From Corynebacterium pygosceleis (GTDB taxonomy: Bacteria; Actinomycetota; Actinomycetes; Mycobacteriales; Mycobacteriaceae): a stretch of DNA of 64,000 nt. Below are positions 7,306 to 17,274 of the stretch, in pieces; position 1 is the stretch's first letter, and each line of letters begins with the position of its first letter. The DNA lies in NCBI RefSeq assembly GCF_016595275.2, contig NZ_JAENIQ020000002.1, positions 62,001 through 126,000 on the forward strand. Direction: 5' to 3'. The position numbers and the translations under genes were made by a program. The notes beneath the pieces are model-generated. The model was not told the origin of the DNA. It worked only from the letters and a program-made list of their open reading frames with translations, and ran no database searches.

Positions 7306-8100
7306 TCAGCTGCGGCGGCGCTGACGCCGACGGAACTCGATCTCCTTCTTCACTTCGTCGATCACAGCGGAGAGCTGTTCCCGACGGTGCGCGATGCCCC
7401 ACGCGGTGACCTGCGCGAGGGAATCCTTGACGAAACTGCCGTCGAGCTTGGACTCGCCGATCTCACGTTCGGTGAAGGTGATCGGAACCTCGCGGACATC
7501 GAAGCCCTCGCGTACGGCACGCCACGCCAGGTCAACCTGGAAGATGTAGCCCGCGTTCGACAGCTCATCGAGATCGAGGGATTCGATGAGTTCACGGCGG
7601 TAGGCGCGGTAGCCGGCGGTCATGTCGCTGAGACCCGCTCCGAGGGCCAGGGAGATGTAGATGTTGCCGCCCTTGGAGAGCACCCACCTCTGCTTGGGCC
7701 AGTTGACGACCTTCCCGCCTTCGACGTAGCGCGACCCGATGACGAGATCAGCGCCCGCATCGACCTGTTCCAGGAGGAGATGCAGCTGTTCCGGGGCGTG
7801 GGAACCATCCGCGTCCATCTCGCACAGCACCCGGTACCCGCGATCGAGGCCCCACCGGAACCCCTCGACGTAGGCTCCGCAGAGACCTCCCTTACCGTTG
7901 CGGTGCAGGACATGGATCCGCTCGTCGTTCTCCGCGATCTCGTCGGCGAGCTCCCCGGTACCGTCCGGGCTGGCGTCATCGACGATGAGGATGTCGACCT
8001 CGGGGGTCGCGGAACGGACCCGCCCCGTGATCAGGGGGAGATTCTCCCGCTCGTTGTAGGTCGGGATGATGACCAGTGTTGCGTCGCTGGGTTTCGACAT
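7306..8100 (-). CDS. ppm: Polyprenol-phosphate mannose synthase (GT2)
   Basis: 264 aa. Transfers mannose from GDP-mannose to polyprenol phosphate, supplying mannose for lipoglycans and protein mannosylation. GT2 hallmarks: [23 protein letters not shown], then the metal-binding [13 protein letters not shown] (DXD-like) and [14 protein letters not shown]. Also [17 protein letters not shown] and the late [15 protein letters not shown]. There is no transmembrane domain. In corynebacteria the catalytic protein is separate from, but works with, the Lnt-type membrane protein encoded just upstream; the gap here is only 7 bp and the ribosome binding site GAGGAG lies inside the end of lnt. Confidence 0.92.
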   Translation of the reverse strand: MSKPSDATLVIIPTYNERENLPLITGRVRSATPEVDILIVDDASPDGTGELADEIAENDERIHVLHRNGKGGLCGAYVEGFRWGLDRGYRVLCEMDADGSHAPEQLHLLLEQVDAGADLVIGSRYVEGGKVVNWPKQRWVLSKGGNIYISLALGAGLSDMTAGYRAYRRELIESLDLDELSNAGYIFQVDLAWRAVREGFDVREVPITFTEREIGESKLDGSFVKDSLAQVTAWGIAHRREQLSAVIDEVKKEIEFRRRQRRRS

Positions 8101-8107
8101 GGGTGAG

Positions 8108-9676
8108 TCATTCTCCTCGGTGTGGCTGGGGCCTGCGTCGGGTACCGGTGGCGCGTCCGCTTCCTTCTTTTCTCGGTTTTCTTTCGCGTCGACCGGTGAC
8201 GAACCCGGCGAACAGGCATATCCACCCGATTATACCCAGGGTCAGTTCGATCCCGGAACCGTGGCGGGCGGCGAAGGTGAGCCTGTCGCGGAGCGGGAGG
8301 GTGTCGGTGAGGACGGCCGGGGTGAATATCCTCGTGCTGGAGGTGACGTGTCCGTCCGGCTGAATGATCGCCGACACCCCCGACGTGGCGGCGACCACCA
8401 CCGCGCGGTCGAGTTCGAGTGCCCGCATCCGGGACATCGCCAACTGCTGGTAGGTCATGTCGGAGAAACCGAACGTCGCGTTGTTCGTCGGGGTCGTCAG
8501 GAGTCGCGCCCCGGCCCTGACAGCTTCTCTCCCCGCAGCATCGAAGGACACCTCGTAGCAGGTCGCCACACCGACGCCGACGGTCTCTCCGGTGGCGGGG
8601 ACACGGATGTGCACCACGCCGTCGCCGTCGCCGGGCTTGTAGTCACCGGCCCGGTCGACATAGGGGGACAGGGGGCGGAGCAGATCCCGGTACGGCATCC
8701 ACTCCCCGAACGGCTGGAGATACTTCTTGTGGTGCCACTCCCCTGGCCCCGTAACCGGGTCGAACACGACGACGGTGTTTCGGTCCCCGACATCGTCCCT
8801 GGTGAGGGTGCCGACGAGGATGGGGGCACCGGCGGAGTTCACCGCCTCGTCGACGAGTGCACGGGCCGTGGGATCGGCGAAGGGGTTGACGTCGGCCGAG
8901 TTCTCGGGCCAGACGACGAGATCGACCGGTTCACCGATGGTCTCCGTGACCCGTGTGTGGTTCGCCAGGACGGCACGACGTTGGGCATTGAAGTCCAGTC
9001 CGAGCCTCGGTACGTTTCCCTGGACCGCAGCGACCGTGATACGGCCGGTGTCGGCGCTGTCCCCGGGGGCGGACGCCCACGACCCCGCCGCTGCGACGGC
9101 GGGAACCGCCACCAGCGTCAGGGCGGTGGCCCTCCGGCCACGGAGAAGGAGAGCCGCAACCCCGGCGGCGACCATGACGGTGCCGAACGTGACCGACGCC
9201 GGTCCCCCCAGCGGCGCCAGGAAACGCAGGGGCCCCTCGATCTGTCCCCAGGCGAGCCGGACCCAGGGAAAACCCCCGAAGGGCCAGGAACTGCGCAGCC
9301 ACTCCACCGCGACGGTGATGAACGCGTAGAACACCGGACCGACACGCAGCCGGGCGGCCGCGGTCACCCCGAGTCCCGTCACGACCGCGTAGAGCGACTC
9401 CGTGACGGCCAGTGCCACGTACGGGAACGTTCCGACGAGTTCACCGATCCACGGGAGCAGCAGCAGGTAGAGGGTCATCGCGTGAGCGAAGGCGAGCAGC
9501 ACCCCGGTGCGGAGTCGGGGGCCGGAATCCCGTGTCCCCCCGGACCATGGCGCGAGTGCGACATAGAGCAGCGCCATACCGAGAATCCCGGAGAACCACC
9601 ACCCGAGGGGTTCGTAGGAGGCGTAGACCAGGAGACCGCTACCCGTCGCGAGCAGGAGTCGGAGAAGGAGATTCAT
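8108..9676 (-). CDS. lnt: Apolipoprotein N-acyltransferase
   Basis: 522 aa. Adds the third acyl chain to the N-terminal cysteine of lipoproteins. The N-terminal half has about six to eight hydrophobic segments. The C-terminal half is a nitrilase-type domain with the triad in context: Glu in [13 protein letters not shown], Lys in [16 protein letters not shown] and Cys in [12 protein letters not shown] last membrane helix ([16 protein letters not shown]) ends in a basic tail. Fused to Ppm in mycobacteria, separate here as in other corynebacteria. It lies between fxsA and ppm in a tight operon (12 bp and 7 bp gaps). Confidence 0.92.
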   Translation of the reverse strand: MNLLLRLLLATGSGLLVYASYEPLGWWFSGILGMALLYVALAPWSGGTRDSGPRLRTGVLLAFAHAMTLYLLLLPWIGELVGTFPYVALAVTESLYAVVTGLGVTAAARLRVGPVFYAFITVAVEWLRSSWPFGGFPWVRLAWGQIEGPLRFLAPLGGPASVTFGTVMVAAGVAALLLRGRRATALTLVAVPAVAAAGSWASAPGDSADTGRITVAAVQGNVPRLGLDFNAQRRAVLANHTRVTETIGEPVDLVVWPENSADVNPFADPTARALVDEAVNSAGAPILVGTLTRDDVGDRNTVVVFDPVTGPGEWHHKKYLQPFGEWMPYRDLLRPLSPYVDRAGDYKPGDGDGVVHIRVPATGETVGVGVATCYEVSFDAAGREAVRAGARLLTTPTNNATFGFSDMTYQQLAMSRMRALELDRAVVVAATSGVSAIIQPDGHVTSSTRIFTPAVLTDTLPLRDRLTFAARHGSGIELTLGIIGWICLFAGFVTGRRERKPRKEGSGRATGTRRRPQPHRGE

Positions 9677-9688
9677 GACGGGCGGGGC

Positions 9689-10261
9689 TCAGCCCCTCGG
9701 GCGTTCGCCGCCGTCGTCGCCGCCCGAAGTGTGGCCTCCCCCACCGCCGCCGAGGAAGTCCTCGGGTTTCACGTCACTGCTCCACTGCTGGATCTCCCGG
9801 TCGTCGGGTACTCCCGCCCCGGAGTCCCGGGTGGGATCGTGCTCGACGACGAAGGACCCGTAGCTCGTCTGCGGACGGTACCGGTTGGCCGCCTCGAATC
9901 CGCGGACGCCGAGATCCTCGATCTTCCGGCGCATCTTGCGCGCGAGTATCCCGCGTACGACGGCTCTCGTCGGGGAGATGATCAGCAGCAGGCCGATGAT
10001 CGTGGTGATGAACCCCGGCATCGCCACCCCGAGGGCACCGGCGGCGACGAGTCCGTAGTCGCCGGCACCGCGTCCCGCGTTGACGCGTCCCCGGGACAGC
10101 TTCAGCGCGATCCGGCGCATCTCGACGGCGGCGAGCAGCAGGCCGCCGAAGAAGAAGAGCAGGAGCAGAAGCAGCGCCCAGCCGACCCCCAGCCATCTGG
10201 CGACCAGCCAGAACGCGAGGGTCTCGGTCAGGATGTACGGGATCGCGATGAAGATAGGCAC
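9689..10261 (-). CDS. fxsA: FxsA family membrane protein
   Basis: 190 aa. The pattern is that of FxsA: four hydrophobic stretches starting with IFIAIPYILTETLAFWLVA, then WALLLLLLFFFGGLLLA, GLVAAGALGVAMPGFITTIIGLLLII and a cytoplasmic tail. Its biochemical role is unknown; in E. coli overproduction relieves phage exclusion. The C-terminal tail is Gly/Asp/Ser-rich (FLGGGGGGHTSGGDDGGE). The GTG at 10261 lies seven bases after TACACT, so the operon probably starts with a leaderless message here. Confidence 0.85.
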   Translation of the reverse strand: MPIFIAIPYILTETLAFWLVARWLGVGWALLLLLLFFFGGLLLAAVEMRRIALKLSRGRVNAGRGAGDYGLVAAGALGVAMPGFITTIIGLLLIISPTRAVVRGILARKMRRKIEDLGVRGFEAANRYRPQTSYGSFVVEHDPTRDSGAGVPDDREIQQWSSDVKPEDFLGGGGGGHTSGGDDGGERPRG

Positions 10262-10268
10262 CCGTCCG

Positions 10269-10274
10269 AGTGTA
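10269..10274 (-). promoter_or_regulatory. -10 element for the fxsA-lnt-ppm operon
   Basis: TACACT on the minus strand, seven bases before the fxsA GTG. Confidence 0.45.
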
Positions 10275-10298
10275 CCGGCTCACCCCCGTGGACGCGGG

Positions 10299-13200
10299 TC
10301 AGCGGCGATCCTCCAGTTCACCCTCGGTTTCGATGAACGTCTCCCGCAGCAGCTCCATGGCCTCGGCGGAGGGTTCCTCCCACAGGCCGCGGTCGGCTGC
10401 CTCGATGAGTCGCTCGGAGATGTCCCGGAGCGCCCAGGGATTCGACCGGCGGAAGAACTCACGGTTGACCTCGTCGCGGACGTAGGTGTCCGTCAGCGTC
10501 TCGTACATCCAGTCGTCCATCAGGTTGGTCGTGGCGTCGTAGCCGAAGAGGTAGTCCACGGTGGCGGACATCTCGAACGCCCCCTTGTAGCCGTGCTTCC
10601 GCATGGCCTCGATCCAGCGTGGGTTGACCACGCGGGCGCGGAACACGCGGCGTGACTCCTCGTGGAGCGTACGGGTGCGGACGGTCTCCTGGCGGCGGGA
10701 GTCGCCGATGTATGCCTCGGGGTCGTTGCCGGTGAGTGCCCGGACGGTCGCGACCATGCCGCCGTGGTACTGGAAGTAGTCGTCGGAGTCGGCGATGTCG
10801 TGCTCCGCTGAGTCGACGTTCTTCGCCGCCACCTGGATCCGCCGGTAGGCGGTGCGCATGTCCTCGGCCGCCTCGACGCCCTCGATGCCGCGCCCGTAGG
10901 CGTATCCGCCCCAGGAGGTGTAGACCTCCGCGAGATCGGCGTCGTCACGCCAGGCACCGGACTCGATGAGCTGCAGCAGACCGGCACCGTAGGTCCCGGG
11001 CTTGGATCCGAAGATCCGGCGGGTGTGTTCGTCGAGGGTGCCGTCGGCACGTGCGTGGGCCCGGACGTAGTTGCTCTCGTCCGGCTCGTCGAGGTTCTTG
11101 ACCATCTGCACCGCGTCATCCAGCAGCGCCAGGACGTGCGGGAACGCATCGCGGAAGAACCCGGAGATACGGACGGTCGTATCGATGCGCGGGCGGCCCA
11201 GTTCCTCCAGACCGATGACCTCGAGGTCCGTGACCCGGCGGGAGGCCTCGTCCCAGACCGGCCGGACACCGAGGAGGGCGAACACCTCGGCGATGTCGTC
11301 GCCGGAGGTGCGCATCGCGGAGGTGCCCCAGACAGACAGCCCGACGGACGTCGGGTAGGCGCCGTCGTGGTCCTCGCGGTAGCGGTCGATCAGGGAGTCG
11401 GCGAGCAGCTGGCCGGTCTCCCAGGCGAGGCGGCTGGGCAGGGACTTCGGGTCGACGGAGTAGAAGTTCCGGCCGGTGGGCAGAACGTTGATCAGGCCCC
11501 GCATCGGGGAGCCCGACGGACCGGCGTCGATGAAGCCGCCGTCGAGGGCGTGCAGGATCTGGGTGATCTCGCGCGGGGTCTGGGCGAGCCGGGGAATGAT
11601 CTCGGTGCACGCGAAACGCATGATCGCGGCGACCGTGTCCCGGTCCGCGGTCTCGGGCATCGGGGCTCCGTCGAGCACGGTTTCGACCTGTTCGACGTCC
11701 CAGTCGAGTTCATCGAGGCGGGTGAGGATCCCGTGCGCGACCTCCTCGACCGTGTCCACACGCGTCCGGGTCTCGTCGCCGGCCTCGGACAGACCGAGTG
11801 CCTCCCGCAGACCGGGGACGCTGCGCTCGCCACCCCAGAGCTGGCGGGCGCGGAGCATCGCGAGAACGAGTTCGATGCGCATCTCACCGGAGATGTCTCC
11901 GCCGAGGATGTGCAGGCCACCGCGGATCGCGACGTCCTTGATCTCGCAGAGCCAGCCGTCGATGTGCATGAGCATGTCATCGAAGACCTCCTCGTCCGGG
12001 CGCTGCTCCCAGCCGAGGTCCTGGTCCATCTTCGCGGCGGTGAGCAGGGTCCAGATCTCCTGCCGGATGGCGGGCAGCTTCGCCGGGTCCATCGCCGAGA
12101 TGTTCTGGTGTTCGTCGAGCAGCTGCTCGAGCCGGGTGATGTCGCCGTAGGATTCCGCGCGGGCCATCGGCGGGATCATGTGGTCGATGAGGGTGGCGTG
12201 GGCCCGGCGTTTCGCCTGGCTCCCCTCGCCCGGGTCGTTCACGAGGAACGGGTAGATCAGCGGCATGTCGGCGATCGCCTGGTCGGTGTAGCAGTCCGCG
12301 GACATGCCGACGGTCTTGCCGGGCAGCCACTCCATGTTGCCGTGCTTGCCCATGTGCACGATGGCGTCCGCGCCGAAGACGTGGCGGAGCCAGTGGTAGG
12401 TCCCGAGGTAGTGGTGGTTCGCCGGAAGATCCGGGTCGTGGTAGATGCCGACCGGGTTGTCACCGAAGCCACGGGGCGGCTGAACCATGACGACGACGTT
12501 GCCGAAGACGAGTCCCGCGACGTACAGCTCACCGGTGGCGGGGTTGACGTAGTGCGTTCCGGGTGCCTCGCCCCAGTGTTCGGTCATCTCCTCGCGCATG
12601 CCCTCCGGGAGGGTCGCGAAGTAGTCGAGGTAGTCCCGCCGCGACAGCTTGAGCGGATTGTTGGCGAGCACCTCCTCGGTGAGCCACTCGGGGTCGTGGC
12701 CGCCGGCGGCGATGATGGCGTGCATGAAGGCGTCGCCGTCGAGATCGTCGTATCCGGGGATCTCCGAGGTGTCGCCCAGGTCGTAGCCGGCCTCGGCCAT
12801 GGCGTGCAGCACCCTCAGGGTGGACACCGGGGTGTCCAGGCCGACCGCGTTGCCGATCCGGGCGTGCTTCGTCGGGTACGCCGACAGCATGACGACGATC
12901 TTCTTCTCCGCGTTGTCGAGGTGCCGCAGACGGGCGAAACGGCAGGCGATCCCGGCGAGCCGGGCGCAGCGCTCGTGGTCGGGGACGTAGGAGATCAGAC
13001 CGTCAGCGTCGTACTCCTTGAAGGAGAAGGGCACGGCGATGATCCGGCCGTCGAACTCCGGCACCGCGACCTGGGTGGCGACGTCCAGCGGTGAGAGCCC
13101 GTCGTCGGACTCCTCCCACCGGGCGCGCGGGTTTGTCAGCGCGAGCCCCTGGATGATGGGCACATCGAGCGCGGCGAGCGCCGCCACATCCCACGCCTCG

Positions 13201-13901
13201 TCCTGCTCCCCCGCCTGCGCGGTCGCGGGTTTCGTGCCACCGGCCGCGAGCACGGTGGTGATGAGCACGTCCATGTCCGCCAGTTCGGCGAGCAGACCCT
13301 CCGGTGCGGTGCGCAGGGATGCGGAGTAGATCGGCACCGCGCGCACGCCGAGGTTCTCGATCGCGTCGGCCAGGCCGTGGATGTAGTCCACGTTGCCGGC
13401 GAGGTGCTGCGCCCGGTAGTAGAGGATCGCCACCCGCGGTGTGTCGGCGGGCCCGGAGAACTCCGGACGGTCCAGGTGTCCCCAGAACGGCATCCTGACC
13501 GGTTCGTCGAAGCCGAGACCGGTGAGCAGCACCGTGTCGGAGAGGAAGTTGTGCAGCTGGTGCAGGTTGTCCGCTCCCCCCTCGGCGAGATAGGTGTGCG
13601 CCTGGGTGACGACGCCCGCGGGGACGGTGGACAGCTCGGTGAGTTCGGCGTCGACGGCGAGTTCACCGGACACCACGACCGCCGGAACCCCGCTGCGCAG
13701 GATGTGGTCGAGGCCGTCCTCCCACGCGCGTCTGCCGCCCAGCAGCCGCACGATCACGAGGTCCGCGTCGGCGAGGTGCCCGTCGAGCATCTCGGTGGAC
13801 AGTCCGTTCGGGTTGGCGAAGCGGTACTCCACCTCGGTGCTCTCATTCGCGGATTTCGCGGACAACAGGTCGGTGTCGGAGGTGGAGAGAAGCAGAATCA
13901 C
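10299..13901 (-). CDS. cobN: Cobaltochelatase subunit CobN
   Basis: 1200 aa, the normal CobN size. Large subunit of the ATP-dependent chelatase that inserts cobalt into hydrogenobyrinic acid a,c-diamide. Family blocks include VRLLGGRRAWEDGLDH, IVVMLSAYPTKHARIGNAVGLDTPVS, VVMVQPPRGFGDNPVGIYHDPDLP, HMGKHGNMEWLPGKTVGMS, GRNFYSVDPKSLPSRLAWETG and GVSVWGTSAMRTSGDD-like SVGLSVWGTSAMR. AAA+ partners (CobS/CobT or ChlI/ChlD type) are not in the window. A TAGGCT hexamer about 70 bases upstream may be the promoter; AAGGAC precedes the GTG start. No cobalamin riboswitch was recognised upstream. Confidence 0.96.
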   Translation of the reverse strand: MILLLSTSDTDLLSAKSANESTEVEYRFANPNGLSTEMLDGHLADADLVIVRLLGGRRAWEDGLDHILRSGVPAVVVSGELAVDAELTELSTVPAGVVTQAHTYLAEGGADNLHQLHNFLSDTVLLTGLGFDEPVRMPFWGHLDRPEFSGPADTPRVAILYYRAQHLAGNVDYIHGLADAIENLGVRAVPIYSASLRTAPEGLLAELADMDVLITTVLAAGGTKPATAQAGEQDEAWDVAALAALDVPIIQGLALTNPRARWEESDDGLSPLDVATQVAVPEFDGRIIAVPFSFKEYDADGLISYVPDHERCARLAGIACRFARLRHLDNAEKKIVVMLSAYPTKHARIGNAVGLDTPVSTLRVLHAMAEAGYDLGDTSEIPGYDDLDGDAFMHAIIAAGGHDPEWLTEEVLANNPLKLSRRDYLDYFATLPEGMREEMTEHWGEAPGTHYVNPATGELYVAGLVFGNVVVMVQPPRGFGDNPVGIYHDPDLPANHHYLGTYHWLRHVFGADAIVHMGKHGNMEWLPGKTVGMSADCYTDQAIADMPLIYPFLVNDPGEGSQAKRRAHATLIDHMIPPMARAESYGDITRLEQLLDEHQNISAMDPAKLPAIRQEIWTLLTAAKMDQDLGWEQRPDEEVFDDMLMHIDGWLCEIKDVAIRGGLHILGGDISGEMRIELVLAMLRARQLWGGERSVPGLREALGLSEAGDETRTRVDTVEEVAHGILTRLDELDWDVEQVETVLDGAPMPETADRDTVAAIMRFACTEIIPRLAQTPREITQILHALDGGFIDAGPSGSPMRGLINVLPTGRNFYSVDPKSLPSRLAWETGQLLADSLIDRYREDHDGAYPTSVGLSVWGTSAMRTSGDDIAEVFALLGVRPVWDEASRRVTDLEVIGLEELGRPRIDTTVRISGFFRDAFPHVLALLDDAVQMVKNLDEPDESNYVRAHARADGTLDEHTRRIFGSKPGTYGAGLLQLIESGAWRDDADLAEVYTSWGGYAYGRGIEGVEAAEDMRTAYRRIQVAAKNVDSAEHDIADSDDYFQYHGGMVATVRALTGNDPEAYIGDSRRQETVRTRTLHEESRRVFRARVVNPRWIEAMRKHGYKGAFEMSATVDYLFGYDATTNLMDDWMYETLTDTYVRDEVNREFFRRSNPWALRDISERLIEAADRGLWEEPSAEAMELLRETFIETEGELEDRR

Positions 13902-13980
13902 GGTCGAGAGGTCCTTGCCTGCGCCGCCTTCGGGGCAACGCGTTCGGGGGTACGTAAATCGGGCTTTGTCTCCGGTCAGC

Positions 13981-15264
13981 CTACCGCAGTGCGGCCAGCA
14001 ACCACGCGATGTTGCGGGGGAGCCGGAGGTAGTACGGGAGGAAGTGATTGAGGGTTCCGTGGCCCGGAATCTGTGGCATCATCGACTCCCGGTACGACAC
14101 CTCTCCCCCCGATCCACTCCACCTCCGGGCAACGTCACGGACCTGTCCCACCGGTATGACGTCGTCGTTCGCCGACCCCCACAACAGAACCGGACACGAG
14201 GGCACACCACCCCCGAGCAGCTGCCGACGCAGCGCACGGCGCACCACCGGCAACGATTCAGCCAGTTCGGCCAGCGACCTGCCCGACACCGTCCACCGTC
14301 TCGTCGACGCCCACGCGGAGGTGACGATGCTCCCTCCCGCACACGTCGCCGTGTTCGCCCTGATCTGCGCCCTCCCGTGCTCGTTGAACAACGGCCAGAG
14401 GGTCCTGCGCAGATCGTCCGAACTCACCATCAGACCCGCCACCGCGTACGCCAGCGCACCGGTGATCAGACCACCGTCCACGTGGCGGAGGACCGCGGCG
14501 AGGTCCGACGGCGGAGCACCGATCACCGCGGCCCCGGGGACGACGTCCGGGGCGTACCCGGGGTTCTCCACCAGCCACCCGACCGCCCCTCCCCCCTGTG
14601 AGAAACCCCACAGTCCCAACGGGGCCCGCGGTGACACACCGAGTGCGGTTGCGGCCCGCACCGCGTCGGCGAGGGCCTGTCCCCCGGCGATGTTGTCCCC
14701 GTAGTACTGCACCCCGGTCGCGGTGTCCCTGGGGTAGTCGATGAGCACGACGTGGAACCCCGAGGCGACGAGGGCGAGGAGAACCGGCAGTTCGTAGGCG
14801 ATGATGCAGTCGACCGGTGGTCTGAGAAACAGGTTCAGGCCCACCGTGCAGCTCACCGACGGATCGCAGTGTCTGGCGACACCCTGCGTCGACGGTGCGA
14901 AGGCGATCAACGGACGGGGGCCCGCATGGTCGGCGGTGAGTCTCCGGGACCGCAGGAGCACCCCCGTCGCGGGAATCGTCCGGCCGGAGGAGTCACGCGT
15001 GGCGTAACAGAACGCGGTGGCGGTGGCCGGATTCAGTCTGCTCCCCGCCCCCAGCACCCCGACTGGTTCCGCCGACAGCACCGTACCGGGCGCCGCATCC
15101 GGCACCGCCACTGTCCCGCGTTCCGGGTACCTGATCTCGGCGCGTTCACGGCTCATCCACCGCGTGATCTGACTGCGCAGCACGTCCACGGTCACGGGCA
15201 GCACCGTGCGAAGCAGCACTGATGCGACCGTGCCCGGGGTGGGAGTGTGACGGCGGGAGAACAT
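13981..15264 (-). CDS. Secretory-lipase-family alpha/beta hydrolase
   Basis: 427 aa. The nucleophile elbow is GLWGFSQGGGAVGW (GXSXG). Other lipase-family blocks are LIAFAPSTQGVARHCDPS, VVLIDYPRDTATGVQYYGDN, VLLWGSANDDVIPVGQVRD (acid region) and a late His in IPGHGTLNHF. This matches the LIP-type triacylglycerol lipases common in corynebacteria and mycobacteria. The N-terminus has a moderately hydrophobic stretch (VASVLLRTVLPVTVDVL) but no textbook cleavage site, so export is uncertain. TAAGGT six bases before the ATG indicates a leaderless transcript. It lies between two cob blocks with no obvious metabolic link to them. Confidence 0.85.
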   Translation of the reverse strand: MFSRRHTPTPGTVASVLLRTVLPVTVDVLRSQITRWMSRERAEIRYPERGTVAVPDAAPGTVLSAEPVGVLGAGSRLNPATATAFCYATRDSSGRTIPATGVLLRSRRLTADHAGPRPLIAFAPSTQGVARHCDPSVSCTVGLNLFLRPPVDCIIAYELPVLLALVASGFHVVLIDYPRDTATGVQYYGDNIAGGQALADAVRAATALGVSPRAPLGLWGFSQGGGAVGWLVENPGYAPDVVPGAAVIGAPPSDLAAVLRHVDGGLITGALAYAVAGLMVSSDDLRRTLWPLFNEHGRAQIRANTATCAGGSIVTSAWASTRRWTVSGRSLAELAESLPVVRRALRRQLLGGGVPSCPVLLWGSANDDVIPVGQVRDVARRWSGSGGEVSYRESMMPQIPGHGTLNHFLPYYLRLPRNIAWLLAALR

Positions 15265-15270
15265 GACCCC

Positions 15271-15276
15271 ACCTTA
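15271..15276 (-). promoter_or_regulatory. -10 element of the lipase gene
   Basis: TAAGGT on the minus strand, six bases before the ATG at 15264; divergent from the cobG promoter. Confidence 0.4.
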
Positions 15277-15374
15277 TCGGGGTCTCACCCGTTGTCCGGC
15301 CGGCGTCCCCCACAGCGCGCGGGGCACCGTGGAGGACGTCGTGGACCCGGATCCGGGTCCACGACCGGTGGCCC

Positions 15375-15380
15375 TAGACT
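15375..15380 (+). promoter_or_regulatory. -10 element of cobG
   Basis: TAGACT followed after seven bases by the ATG at 15388. This supports that start over the longer frame opening at 15247. Confidence 0.5.
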
Positions 15381-15387
15381 GGGGTCC

Positions 15388-16602
15388 ATGAACCTGGAAT
15401 CCAGTGAACCGTCCACGACCGGGCGCACGGAGGGCAACTCCCGGATTCTCGGCGACCGGAACCGGCCCGACGCCTGTCCCGGAGCGGTGCACATGCACCT
15501 GGCCGCGGACGGGCGGATCGGACGCATCAGGCTGCCCGGCGGGTATGCGGATCCCGGCGTCTGGGAGACACTCGCCGATCTCTCCGACACCTACGGTGAC
15601 GGTGCGATCCACCTCACGACGCGGGGAAACCTCCAGATCCGGGGCATTCCGGAGGATTCAGCCGCCGGGTTCACCGGCGCCGTCGACCGGGCGGGACTGC
15701 TCCCGAGCGTCGACCATGACCGCATCCGCAACATCATCGCCGCGCCCTTCTCCCCTGAACTCGTCCCACTGGTCGGGGAACTGGACCGACTGCTCCTCGA
15801 GGATCCCGGCACGGCGGGGCTCAGTGGCCGGACGTTGTTCGGTGTCGATGACGGAACCGGGATCATCGCGGCCCGCCGCCCCGACATCGGGGTGTTCCCG
15901 GCGGACGCGCATCACCATCTGATCCTCGGCGGCGACATCGTCGACGCCGCGGTCACCTCACCCGACGACACCGCGCGCGCCCTCGCGCGTGCGGCGGCAC
16001 TGTGGGCGGACAGACGGGGACGCTCCTGGCGGATGGAGGAACGCCCGGACGTCGTGGCGGACATCGTCGCGGAGCTGACGGGGTCCGGTCTGGCGCGGCC
16101 CCTCGCCGTCCCCTCCGGACCGGCGGAGACTCCGGCTCCACCCATCGGATGGTTCGACCGGCCCGACGGAACCGTCAGTCTCGCCGCGGGACTGAGATTC
16201 GGGGTGCTGGACACCCATCTCGCCCGGATGATCGCGACCATCGGTCGCCCCACCCAGGTGACCTGCTGGCGGTCGGTGATCATCGACGGTCTCGACGAAG
16301 CCTCCGCGGAGGTCGTCGTCAAGGTTCTCGCCCCTATGGGACTGATCTTCGACGCGTCCTCCCCGTGGCTCGACGTCTCCGCGTGCACCGGCTCCACCGG
16401 CTGCGACAAGGCCGCGTCCGATACCCGTGCCGACGCGGAGGCCGCCGTCCGTGGACGTCGTGTCCCGGATGGAGCGGAGGGACACGTGCACTTCTCCGGG
16501 TGCGAACGTCGTTGCGGGCACCCGGTCGGGGGGCCGTACACGGATTACCTGGCCGTCGGCGACGGGGAGTACGAGATCGGGCGGAGACACGACGCGAAGT
16601 GA
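15388..16602 (+). CDS. cobG: Precorrin-3B synthase
   Basis: About 404 aa. An oxygen-dependent monooxygenase of the aerobic B12 route, related to sulfite/nitrite reductases, converting precorrin-3A to precorrin-3B. Seen: RPDACPGAVHMHLAADGRIGRIRLPGG, the ferredoxin-like half-domain RGNLQIRGI, and the siroheme/4Fe-4S-type cysteines in SACTGSTGCDKAASDT and FSGCERRCGHPVGG. The presence of cobG marks the oxygen-requiring pathway rather than the anaerobic one. The start at 15388 fits a leaderless mRNA; the frame upstream reads as low-complexity Gly/Arg sequence. First gene of a plus-strand cobG-cobH-cobIJ run. Confidence 0.92.
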   Translation: MNLESSEPSTTGRTEGNSRILGDRNRPDACPGAVHMHLAADGRIGRIRLPGGYADPGVWETLADLSDTYGDGAIHLTTRGNLQIRGIPEDSAAGFTGAVDRAGLLPSVDHDRIRNIIAAPFSPELVPLVGELDRLLLEDPGTAGLSGRTLFGVDDGTGIIAARRPDIGVFPADAHHHLILGGDIVDAAVTSPDDTARALARAAALWADRRGRSWRMEERPDVVADIVAELTGSGLARPLAVPSGPAETPAPPIGWFDRPDGTVSLAAGLRFGVLDTHLARMIATIGRPTQVTCWRSVIIDGLDEASAEVVVKVLAPMGLIFDASSPWLDVSACTGSTGCDKAASDTRADAEAAVRGRRVPDGAEGHVHFSGCERRCGHPVGGPYTDYLAVGDGEYEIGRRHDAK

Positions 16603-16615
16603 ACACCCCGGGACG

Positions 16616-16621
16616 TAGGAT
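16616..16621 (+). promoter_or_regulatory. Possible -10 element between cobG and cobH
   Basis: TAGGAT lies eight bases before the cobH ATG in a 27-bp gap, so cobH-cobIJ could also be transcribed independently of cobG. Confidence 0.35.
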
Positions 16622-16629
16622 GATGCACC

Positions 16630-17274
16630 ATGCATGACTACATCACCGACGGCGCGGAGATCTACCGCCGTTCCTTCGCCACCATCCGTCACGAGGCCGA
16701 CCTCTCGGCTTTCGACCACGATCAGGCCACGGTGGCCGTACGGATGATCCACGCCGCAGGTGAGGTCGATCTCGCCGGGGACATCGAGATGTCCCCGGCG
16801 CTCGTTCCCGCCGTCCGGCACGCACTGCGGTCCGGTGCCCCGGTCCTCACCGACGTGAGGATGGTCGCCTCGGGTGTGACCGCGCGGCGCCTGCCCGCAG
16901 ACAATGAGGTGATGTGTCTTCTCGGGGACGGTCGTGTCGTCGATCTCGCCCGGGATCTCGGAACCACCCGCACCGCCGCTGCCGTGGAGCTGTGGCGACC
17001 GATGCTCGATGGCGCGGTGGTCGCGATCGGCAACGCCCCGACCGCACTGTTCCATCTGCTCAACCTGCTCGCCGCTGAACCGGAACTCCCCCGGCCGGCC
17101 GCCGTACTCGGTGTCCCCGTCGGATTCATCGGTGCCGCGGAATCCAAGCGCGCCCTCGCCGCGGAGGCCGCCGACCTGGGAACGGAGTACCTCACCGTGC
17201 ACGGTAGACGTGGTGGTTCCGCGATCACCTGTGCCGCCGTCAACGCACTCGCCGATCCCCGGGAGATCATGTAG
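16630..17274 (+). CDS. cobH: Precorrin-8X methylmutase
   Basis: 214 aa. Moves the C-11 methyl group of precorrin-8X to C-12, giving hydrogenobyrinic acid. Conserved blocks: ITDGAEIYRRSFATIR, VRMIHAAGEVDLAGDI (with the catalytic His), GAPVLTDVRMVASGVT, AVVAIGNAPTALFHLL and GVPVGFIGAAESKRAL. Length is typical. The gene ends TAG directly followed by the ATG of cobIJ (no spacer), so the two are translationally coupled. Confidence 0.95.
   Translation: MHDYITDGAEIYRRSFATIRHEADLSAFDHDQATVAVRMIHAAGEVDLAGDIEMSPALVPAVRHALRSGAPVLTDVRMVASGVTARRLPADNEVMCLLGDGRVVDLARDLGTTRTAAAVELWRPMLDGAVVAIGNAPTALFHLLNLLAAEPELPRPAAVLGVPVGFIGAAESKRALAAEAADLGTEYLTVHGRRGGSAITCAAVNALADPREIM

Noticed and set aside
8066..10336. 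756-codon plus-strand open frame
   Set aside because: Shadow of lnt and fxsA with Asp/Gly/Arg-rich low-complexity translation and no domain.
11025..13094. 689-codon plus-strand open frame inside cobN
   Set aside because: Antisense shadow created by high GC3; cobN is unmistakable on the other strand.
13902..13980. Possible cobalamin riboswitch before cobN
   Set aside because: No B12-box-like element or convincing multi-stem structure could be read, here or before cobG and cobL.
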